Of a stretch of DNA of 28,783 nt, positions 8,274-14,207 are shown one piece after another. The translations under genes were made by a program, and so were the position numbers. Origin of the DNA: JACQNR01 sp049515175 (GTDB lineage: Bacteria > Acidobacteriota > Terriglobia > UBA7540); NCBI GenBank assembly GCA_049515175.1, contig JBEKUI010000017.1, forward strand, positions 1 to 28,783, in the 5' to 3' direction. Under the pieces are notes generated by a model that had not been told where the DNA came from, ran no database searches, and worked only from the letters and a program-made list of their open reading frames with translations. How positions within the stretch are numbered: position 1 is the stretch's first letter; the number at the start of each line of letters is the position of its first letter.

Positions 8274-9301
8274 GGTTGCGGGCGTCGAGCATCGGCCGGT
8301 TTAGACGCAGGCCTCGACGGCAGCGAGGTCGGCAGGGTATCGGCGAACTCTTGACTTTCTTTCTGTTGTAGAGCTTGGGCTTTCGCGGCGGCCCGGTCAG
8401 CCGCCTCCTTTTGATCCAGGTGACTATAAGCGCGCGCCAGCAAAACATAGGCTTGGCGCATTTCCGGCGCGATGGTCACCGCCGCGTTCAGCTCGGAGAC
8501 CGCTTCCTGGGCTTTGCCCGATCGGAGGTAGGCGTCGCCCAACGCCAGACGAGCCACGGCCGACCGAGGGTCGATTTCCAGCGCCCGCTGCAGAAACTCA
8601 GTCGCTCGCTCGGTCTGCTGGAGATAGAGGTAGCAGGCCCCGAGACCGTAGACACTGTCGTAGTCACGAGGTTGGGCTGCGAGCGCACGCGAATAGTAGG
8701 ATACTGCCTCGTCAAATTTAAATTGCCGACGTTTCATTTCCCCGAGAGCATCAAGAATCTCCACCGCCTCAGGTTCGATCCTCAGTGCGGCTTGGTACTC
8801 CGCCTCAGCCTGGGCCAATTCTTGCTTTCCCCGGTACGCGTCGCCGAGCACTTGATGCGCCCGCACTGAGTTGGGTGCAGTCTGCACCAGCTTTTCGTAT
8901 TCCCCTTGAGAGAGCGCCAGAGAAAGGTGGCTGAGGTAATACAAAGCGTCAATGTGTTTGGGATTAGTTTGGAGGGCTTTGGTCAGATTCTGATAGGCGG
9001 CGCCCACCTTTCCCTGCGCCATCTGGGCGCGCGCCAGCATGACCAATCCGTCGGGCTGGCCGGGATGGGCTCTGAGGAAATGCGTGGCGAGTGATTCGGA
9101 TTTGGCGAACTCGTTCTGATAAAGCGCCTTGGTGGAGTCGGAAAGAAGTGGATATTGTTGACCGGCCAGCCAGGCCGCGGGCACGTAGATCAGTCCCAGG
9201 AGAACAATCCCCAATCGGGTTTTCTTCGCAGCGCGTCGGCGATCGCTTTCGATCGCTCCCCCCCGAGCAGCACCGGCAGAAGTTTCAACCCTTGTCTGCA
9301 C
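8270..9301 (-). CDS. membrane-anchored TPR-repeat protein (TPR protein 3)
   Basis: 343 residues. A basic N-terminus (RRRAAKKTR, about 21-29) precedes one hydrophobic segment (about 30-47, LGIVLLGLIYVPAAWLAG), which reads as a signal anchor. TPR repeats fill residues about 55-315, for example DYDSVYGLGACYLYLQQTER, followed by a low-complexity Ser/Pro tail. The start is a GTG without a visible ribosome-binding site, so the true start could differ by a few codons. It is the first gene of the three-gene TPR cluster and is divergent from the DUF1080 gene across a 213-base gap. No catalytic residues are recognised. Confidence 0.75.
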   Translation of the reverse strand: MQTRVETSAGAARGGAIESDRRRAAKKTRLGIVLLGLIYVPAAWLAGQQYPLLSDSTKALYQNEFAKSESLATHFLRAHPGQPDGLVMLARAQMAQGKVGAAYQNLTKALQTNPKHIDALYYLSHLSLALSQGEYEKLVQTAPNSVRAHQVLGDAYRGKQELAQAEAEYQAALRIEPEAVEILDALGEMKRRQFKFDEAVSYYSRALAAQPRDYDSVYGLGACYLYLQQTERATEFLQRALEIDPRSAVARLALGDAYLRSGKAQEAVSELNAAVTIAPEMRQAYVLLARAYSHLDQKEAADRAAAKAQALQQKESQEFADTLPTSLPSRPASKPADARRPQP

Positions 9302-9407
9302 GAGTTCAGTTTGAGGCCAGCGATTGAGAGTGTCAACATACTCAAGGCTGGTCCAAGGGACCTGACTCCAGCGGCTCGACGCGGGGTCTGTGGGCTCGAA
9401 CTGTGCT

Positions 9408-9439
9408 GGACAGTGAGCGACAGTAGACGTAAACTGTCC
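9408..9439. promoter_or_regulatory. inverted repeat in the divergent TPR / DUF1080 gap
   Basis: GGACAGT (9408-9414) is the exact inverse of ACTGTCC (9433-9439), and a second GACAGT (9419-9424) can also pair with ACTGTC (9433-9438). Three ACAGT-type half-sites within 32 bases, 75 bases before a divergent start codon, could be an operator. No regulator is known and no convincing -10/-35 pair was found beside it. Confidence 0.25.
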
Positions 9440-9514
9440 GCTCCCAACTAGTATTTGGGTGCCCGTCGAAGGACTTCATAGGGTCCGGTAAACGTTCTGC
9501 ATAGGAGACTGATT

Positions 9515-10309
9515 ATGCGAAATCGAGTTTCACTACTAGCCGAATATGGAATTCTGATCGCTCTCGTGGTGGCAGGGGTTACCTTTACTATGGGCGCTGG
9601 CTTTGCCCAACAAGGTGTGGGCGATTGGCAGATCCACGACCGGAACCGGCCTCACCCGCCGGTGATTACTCCTGGAACCGCTAGCACTCAGGAGCAGGCT
9701 GGCCAGCCACCCTCAGATGCCACGGTGCTTTTCAACGGCAAGGACCTTTCGCTATGGCACTCGGAAGGGGACGTGCCCGCGAAGTGGAAAGTACGGGACG
9801 GGTTCTTCGAGACAGTCCCAAAGAGCGGGTCTCTGATCAGCAACCAGGCATTTGGTGACTGCCAGCTTCACGTCGAGTGGGCAACACCCGATCCCCCACA
9901 CGGCGAGGACCAGGACCGCGGGAACAGCGGCGTCTTCCTGATGGGTCTCTACGAAATTCAGGTGCTCGATTCCTACCAGAATGTGACCTATGCCGACGGT
10001 CAGGCTTCGGCTGTCTACGGGCAGTACCCACCCCTCGTCAATGCCAGCCGCCCGCCAGGGCAGTGGCAGACCTACGACATTATCTTTCACGGTCCACGGT
10101 TCGATAAGGATGGGAATGTGACACGGAAGGCCCGAGCGACTGTCTTTCACAATGGAGTGCTGACGCAGGACAACGTTGAACTGACCGGGCCTACGGCGCA
10201 CAAAGCGCGTCCGCCCTATAAGCCAACCCCGGAGAAGCTTCCGCTTTCGCTTCAGGACCACAGCCATCCGGTCCGCTACAGGAACATCTGGGTTCGCGAA
10301 CTTCAGTAG
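9515..10309 (+). CDS. secreted DUF1080 protein (3-keto-disaccharide hydrolase fold)
   Basis: 264 residues. The N-terminus (RNRVSLLAEYGILIALVVAG...) is a signal peptide ending near GAGFAQQ, so the protein is exported. From about residue 68 the typical DUF1080 pattern runs to the end: ATVLFNGKDLSLWHSEGD, then KWKVRDGFFETVPKSGSLIS, RGNSGVFLMGLYEIQVLDSY, WQTYDIIFHGPRFD and YRNIWVREL. The fold is a concanavalin-like beta sandwich. Some members cleave 3-keto-glucosides, but many are uncharacterised, so the substrate is open. A good AGGAG (9503-9507) sits 7 bases before the ATG. It is a lone gene with no carbohydrate-oxidising partner beside it, which weakens a specific pathway assignment. Confidence 0.85.
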   Translation: MRNRVSLLAEYGILIALVVAGVTFTMGAGFAQQGVGDWQIHDRNRPHPPVITPGTASTQEQAGQPPSDATVLFNGKDLSLWHSEGDVPAKWKVRDGFFETVPKSGSLISNQAFGDCQLHVEWATPDPPHGEDQDRGNSGVFLMGLYEIQVLDSYQNVTYADGQASAVYGQYPPLVNASRPPGQWQTYDIIFHGPRFDKDGNVTRKARATVFHNGVLTQDNVELTGPTAHKARPPYKPTPEKLPLSLQDHSHPVRYRNIWVRELQ

Positions 10310-10831
10310 TGGGACCTCAACTTCTCGTGCGAAAGTGCTTGTTGCCAAGGACGGACCCATTGTTGAGTCAGCCAGAAGACCGGAAGCCTCTTGCGGGAAC
10401 CTGCCACCACGACTGGCAGGAGCAAGAGAGCCCTTTCGCCGTGGCGCAACTGTGCGTCATCTGCAAGTTGTTCCGTTACAAAAGTGGCTTGACGGCTGAT
10501 TGGGAATACCGGGCGCCCATCCCCTTCGGCCGTACAACTCAGGGATAAATGCGCGCCCGACGGCAGGAAGGGAAGGGGCAAGGCCGCCGGGCTTGGTTGT
10601 TCTTCTCACTTTGCGACGCATCATGCCAAACCCGGATCTTCCGGCCCCTCAGTCTGGGTACCATACGGGTCGCCAGAGAAGAACCGGGATAGGAGTGTGA
10701 AACCGGGGCGATTCGCACAAGATGTAGTAGTTTCAGCGTGGCGCTCCCCTATATTTCGTACTTGATATACATGTTCCACCCATGATTCCCCCCTAATCCT
10801 TAATAAAACCCATAAAACCAACAAAAAAAGC
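10310..10831. other. gene-free stretch before the pilus operon promoter
   Basis: I see no gene, RNA gene or clear terminator for the DUF1080 gene here. Short open frames on both strands lack start signals and domains. The last part (about 10790-10830) becomes AT-rich, with runs such as AATAAAACCC and ACAAAAAAAG directly upstream of the -35 box, and may act as an UP-element for the promoter at 10832. Confidence 0.5.
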
Positions 10832-10861
10832 TTGACAAAGGCATAAGCAGGCGCGTATAAT
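10832..10861 (+). promoter_or_regulatory. near-consensus sigma-70 promoter of the HTH-pilMNOPQ operon
   Basis: TTGACA (10832-10837) and TATAAT (10856-10861), both perfect consensus, are 18 bases apart. An A-rich stretch (10801-10829) precedes the -35 box. Transcription would start near 10868, about 96 bases before the first ATG of the operon. It is the clearest promoter in the window and predicts strong constitutive transcription unless repressed. Confidence 0.8.
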
Positions 10862-10867
10862 CGTCCG

Positions 10868-10963
10868 CAATCCCCAATGCAGGGGAGGTTTTGGGATAGC
10901 TTGCCAGTAGTAAGCGCCTCAATTAGAATCATCGAAGGATAGGCCTCCCCAAAGGCTGGTGTT
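10868..10963 (+). promoter_or_regulatory. structured 5' leader of the pilus operon
   Basis: TCCCC (10871-10875) can pair with GGGGA (10882-10886). The overlapping GGGGAGG (10882-10888) is instead exactly complementary to CCTCCCC (10944-10950), which abuts the AAAGG ribosome site (10951-10955) of the first gene. The two pairings exclude each other. This could be a translation switch, but it matches no riboswitch class I know (I looked for c-di-GMP-type GEMM consensus pieces and found none). Confidence 0.3.
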
Positions 10964-11185
10964 ATGGCTGAGACTCGTGAAGTCATGGGCATTCGCGAAG
11001 CGTCGGACTATCTCGGGGTTTCGCGAGAGACACTCTACAAGTACGTCATCGGCGAGAGGATTCCGGGCTTCAAGCTGGGCAATCGTTGGAAATTCAAGAA
11101 AACTGTCCTAGACCGCTGGATGGAGAGGCAGAGTACGCCGCGCGAAGAGCGCGCCACAGGCAAAATGCGGGCAGGCGCCCGGTAG
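10964..11185 (+). CDS. small helix-turn-helix DNA-binding protein (excisionase/MerR-like)
   Basis: 73 residues. The sequence MGIREASDYLGVSRETLYKY followed by GFKLGNRWKFKKTVLDRWM is the classic HTH_17 (excisionase/BldC-like) winged-helix domain, and it takes up nearly the whole protein; the tail is basic (ATGKMRAGAR). Such proteins bind DNA as small transcription factors or excisionases. There is no integrase or phage gene nearby, so a regulator is more likely. It is the first gene after the strong promoter, and pilM begins 12 bases after its stop, so it is co-transcribed with the pilus genes and could autoregulate them. Its target is not known. Confidence 0.8.
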   Translation: MAETREVMGIREASDYLGVSRETLYKYVIGERIPGFKLGNRWKFKKTVLDRWMERQSTPREERATGKMRAGAR

Positions 11186-11197
11186 GGGGCATTCCAG

Positions 11198-12256
11198 ATG
11201 TTTGGATTCAGCAAACCCAAAGGGCTGGTGGGACTGGACATCGGTTCGAGTTCCATCAAGCTGGTGGAATTAAGGAAGAAGGGCAGCGACTTCGAGCTCG
11301 TGAGCCTGGGGATGGAAAGCCTGGGTCAGGATGCGGTCGTGGACGGTGCCATCATGGACTCCTTCACGGTCGCCACTTCGATCGAGAAGATTTTCAACGA
11401 CAGCAAGATCAAGACTGCGAACGTGGCGACGGCCATTTCCGGGCACTCGGTGATCGTGAAGAAGATTGTGGTTAATGTCGCGAGCGAAGAAGAGGTAGCG
11501 GGCTCAATCTCCTATGAGGCTCCGCAATACATTCCGTTCGACATGGCGGATGTCTACTACGACCACCAGGTGCTGGGGCCGGCCCAAGGGGGGCCGGGAT
11601 TTGATGTGATGCTGGTTGCAGCCAAGAAGGACAAGGTCCTCAATTACACCAACGTGCTCAGCCAGGCGGGTAAATCCACTCGCCTGGTGGATATTGATGC
11701 CTTCGCCGTTCAGAATGCCTTCGAGATGAATTACGAGCAAACTCTGGATCGCATGACGGCACTGCTCAACATTGGCGCCAGCATCATGAATATCAACATC
11801 ATGCGGGGCGGCGTGCCGCTCTTCACCCGGGACGTTTCGGTGGGCGGCAATCAGTACACGGACACGCTGCAAAAGGAACTGGACCTGAGTTTTGAGGATG
11901 CGGAAAAGCTTAAGCAGGGCAAGGAGCCGGGTAGCGCGACGGCGGTGCAAGCGGCCCCCCATCTCCGCTCCGTTTCAGAGATTCTCCTGTTGGAAGTACA
12001 GAAGACCTTTGATTTCTTCAAGCAGACGACTACGGCAGAAAACATTCAGCAGATCTATGTCGGGGGTGGCTCGGCGAAGGTCGAAGGCCTGGTCGATTTG
12101 CTGAAAGAAGAATTCAGCATCCCTGTCGAGGTCATCAATCCATTTCAGCGGGTGCAGATTAATGCGTCGAAGTTTGATGCCAATTACATCAGCGAGGTCG
12201 CTCCACGCATGAGCGTTGCCGTGGGGTTGGCGCTCAGGAGCTTTGACACGCCATGA
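11198..12256 (+). CDS. pilM: type IV pilus assembly protein PilM
   Basis: Cytoplasmic actin/FtsA-like ATP-binding protein that docks on the N-terminal tail of PilN and links the inner-membrane alignment complex to the pilus motors. 352 residues, the usual length. The phosphate-1 motif GLVGLDIGSSSIKLVEL sits at residues 9-25; later actin-fold elements include LLNIGASIMNINIMRGG and the adenosine motif IYVGGGSAKVEGL. A GGGGG stretch lies about 8 bases before the ATG. The TGA overlaps the ATG of pilN (ATGA, 12253-12256), indicating translational coupling. Confidence 0.95.
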   Translation: MFGFSKPKGLVGLDIGSSSIKLVELRKKGSDFELVSLGMESLGQDAVVDGAIMDSFTVATSIEKIFNDSKIKTANVATAISGHSVIVKKIVVNVASEEEVAGSISYEAPQYIPFDMADVYYDHQVLGPAQGGPGFDVMLVAAKKDKVLNYTNVLSQAGKSTRLVDIDAFAVQNAFEMNYEQTLDRMTALLNIGASIMNINIMRGGVPLFTRDVSVGGNQYTDTLQKELDLSFEDAEKLKQGKEPGSATAVQAAPHLRSVSEILLLEVQKTFDFFKQTTTAENIQQIYVGGGSAKVEGLVDLLKEEFSIPVEVINPFQRVQINASKFDANYISEVAPRMSVAVGLALRSFDTP

Positions 12257-12879
12257 TCAGAATCAATCTGCTGGGGATTGCAAAGCCCGCTGCCAAGCAG
12301 GCGGGACCGCCCACCACCGTGGCGCGGCAGGCGCTCATTTTCGTGGTGAGCCTCGTCGTGGCCTTCGGTGTGGTGTTCTTCATGTGGCGCTACTGGTCGA
12401 GCGACATCGACCGGCTCAACAAGAAGAAGGCGGAGGAGCAGCGCGAGGCGGACCGGTTGGCGCAGATTCGGGCTGAGAATCAGAAATACGTGGCCCAGAG
12501 GGAGCAACTGGAACAACGCATCAACACGATCCAGGCGCTCCAGCAGAGCCGGGTGGGGCCAGTCGATTTGATGTCGTCCTTGGGCGGGATCGTCAATCGA
12601 AGCAACGACCTCTACCTGCTGACAGTGAGCCCTGACGGAGCCCGGGTGGCGATCCGTGGTCAGTCGAATTCCGTGGAGTCCATCGCCAACTTTATCGCCA
12701 ACCTCAAGAATTCTGGCACTTTCGACGATGTGCAACTGCGGCAGTACTATCAGGATGATCAGTTTGAGCGCCTGAGTTTCAAGTTCACTCTGGACTGCGT
12801 TTACAAGCTGCCACCGCTGCCCGCGGCGGCGCAGCCCGCCGCGGCGCCAGCCGCCGGGGCACGCCAGGCAGGACAATAG
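12253..12879 (+). CDS. pilN: type IV pilus assembly protein PilN
   Basis: Bitopic inner-membrane protein. It begins MIRINLLG, matching the conserved INLLP-type tail that binds PilM. One transmembrane helix (about 25-46, LIFVVSLVVAFGVVFFMWRYW) is followed by a charged coiled coil (about 48-90) and a ferredoxin-like periplasmic domain (about 100-190), which pairs with PilO. The C-terminus is an Ala/Pro-rich tail. 208 residues, within the family range. It overlaps pilM by four bases and precedes pilO by 11 bases. Confidence 0.93.
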   Translation: MIRINLLGIAKPAAKQAGPPTTVARQALIFVVSLVVAFGVVFFMWRYWSSDIDRLNKKKAEEQREADRLAQIRAENQKYVAQREQLEQRINTIQALQQSRVGPVDLMSSLGGIVNRSNDLYLLTVSPDGARVAIRGQSNSVESIANFIANLKNSGTFDDVQLRQYYQDDQFERLSFKFTLDCVYKLPPLPAAAQPAAAPAAGARQAGQ

Positions 12880-12890
12880 GGAGAGCGACG

Positions 12891-13505
12891 ATGGCCAAAG
12901 GCTTCAACGATCTTCCAGGAGCTGTGCAAGCGGTGATTCTTGCGGGAGGGGCCGCTATCTTGGCGGGAGTGGTTTTCTACTTCTATGTCTTGCCTCTGTC
13001 GGCTCAGCGGACGAAGCTGGAGGCCGAAGTCACCCGCCTGCATCAGGAAAACCTCAAGAACCAGGCGGTTGAGCGCGAGCGCACAGAACTGCTGAACCGA
13101 ATCGCCCAGCTCGAAAAGCAGCTGGATACGCTACGCTCCATCGTTCCCGATGAACAGGCGACGGATCAGTTCGTGAAGATGGTCCATGACACGGCGGTGG
13201 GCGCTGGGATCAATCTTCGGAACTTCGTGGCGGGGGCGTTGGTGCAACGGGATTTTTACGCCGAGACGCCGTTCAACGTTCGACTGGATGGCGTTTATTA
13301 CCAGTTGTTGGGCTTCTTCGACCGTCTGGCTCGCCAGCAGCGGATTGTCAGTGTGACCAATCTTTCCCTGGGGCCGCCCGCGGGCGGGGGACAGGGAAAT
13401 TTCAAGATTCTTCCCGGCGAGACCGTGGGGGCCAGTTGTATGATCACGACCTATTACAACAAACCGCAGGCTCCTCCGGCGCAAGCACAACCCAAAAAGA
13501 AGTAG
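12891..13505 (+). CDS. pilO: type IV pilus assembly protein PilO
   Basis: Inner-membrane partner of PilN; the heterodimer carries PilP and aligns the motor with the secretin. A short cytoplasmic start (KGFNDLPGAVQ) leads into one transmembrane helix (about 13-34, AVILAGGAAILAGVVFYFYVL), a coiled coil (about 40-85) and a periplasmic ferredoxin-like domain with DGVYYQLLGFFDRLARQQRI near residues 135-154. 204 residues, normal for the family. GGGAG lies upstream of the ATG. The last residues are a Gln/Pro/Lys-rich tail. Confidence 0.93.
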   Translation: MAKGFNDLPGAVQAVILAGGAAILAGVVFYFYVLPLSAQRTKLEAEVTRLHQENLKNQAVERERTELLNRIAQLEKQLDTLRSIVPDEQATDQFVKMVHDTAVGAGINLRNFVAGALVQRDFYAETPFNVRLDGVYYQLLGFFDRLARQQRIVSVTNLSLGPPAGGGQGNFKILPGETVGASCMITTYYNKPQAPPAQAQPKKK

Positions 13506-13521
13506 GTCTAGGTGAGAGACT

Positions 13522-14205
13522 ATGGTCAATGACCGGCTTATGGGCGTTCGAAAATGGTGGGCGTGGGCACTCCCGGTTGTTCTCCTGAGCTTCGGCGCCG
13601 CGGCGTCAAGGGCCATTGAGGCAGGGTTCCCGCAAGCTGCCGGTGCCCCCCCCCAGGCGGGAGCGAAGGCGGGCGCTGCCACCGACACCAAAAAAAAGGC
13701 CGCCGCGCCCAAACCCAAGGCAGCGGCCAGCGTGGCGAAACCCAAAGCGACCGCTGCGAAGCCAGCCGGCAAGAAGGTTTCCGCAAAGAAGGCGGCCAGC
13801 AAGAAACCCGCCAGAGGGTCGGCGGCGAAGTCCGCAGAGCCTTCGAGGGGTCCGGAGACCGCGGGTCGCCGGGACCCCTTCAAACTCCCCGGACCTCCAG
13901 TCCCGGGAGGCGCGGGCGGGGAGCAAATCCTGGGTCCACTTCCGCCAGGAACCCGCGGGCTTCTGATCAGCCAATTAAAGGTCGAAGGAATTGTTCGCTT
14001 GGACACAACCAGCACGATGATCGCAGTTGTGGACAACAGTTCAAATCGTGCTTATTTCCTGCGTGAGAACGATGCCGTCTATAACGGTGTGGTCAGCAAG
14101 ATTACTCCCGACTCAGTCGTTTTTAGGGAAAACGCCCTCGACGCCAGCGGCAAGATGGTTGTGCGCGATGTCGTCAAGCGGCTGGGCCAGGGCCCTGGAG
14201 CGTGA
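13522..14205 (+). CDS. pilP: type IV pilus assembly protein PilP
   Basis: Periplasmic link between PilN/PilO and the secretin PilQ. Three parts are seen. The first is an N-terminal hydrophobic segment (12-28). The second is a lysine/alanine/proline-rich linker (49-103) with 16 lysines. The third is the PilP beta-domain (about 116-220), starting RRDPFK and including LKVEGIVRLDTTSTMIAVVD and NRAYFLRENDAVYNG. Typical PilP is a lipoprotein; here no cysteine follows the hydrophobic segment, so it is secreted or membrane-anchored instead. GGTGAG is placed just before the ATG. The gene holds C9 and A8 homopolymer tracts before the functional domain. Its stop overlaps an upstream GTG of the next frame, but pilQ most likely starts at 14208. 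Confidence 0.88.
   Translation: MVNDRLMGVRKWWAWALPVVLLSFGAAASRAIEAGFPQAAGAPPQAGAKAGAATDTKKKAAAPKPKAAASVAKPKATAAKPAGKKVSAKKAASKKPARGSAAKSAEPSRGPETAGRRDPFKLPGPPVPGGAGGEQILGPLPPGTRGLLISQLKVEGIVRLDTTSTMIAVVDNSSNRAYFLRENDAVYNGVVSKITPDSVVFRENALDASGKMVVRDVVKRLGQGPGA
13646..13697 (+). repeat. C9 and A8 homopolymer tracts inside pilP
   Basis: A run of nine C (13646-13654, codons 42-45) and a run of eight A (13690-13697, codons 57-59) lie 36 bases apart in the linker-coding part of pilP. A one-base slip in either would remove the conserved PilP domain. Runs of this length are typical substrates for slipped-strand mispairing. Confidence 0.7.
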
Positions 14206-14207
14206 AG

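Noticed and set aside
10310..10700. Short open frames on both strands after the DUF1080 gene
   Set aside because: No start signal, no recognisable domain and low-complexity translation; I treat the stretch as non-coding.
10640..10963. A c-di-GMP (GEMM) riboswitch in front of the pilus operon
   Set aside because: Such riboswitches do control pili in some bacteria, but none of the conserved GEMM core pieces can be found in the leader.
10964..11185. Phage or integrative-element excisionase
   Set aside because: The HTH fold would fit, but there is no integrase, attachment-site repeat or phage gene nearby and it is tightly linked to pilM.
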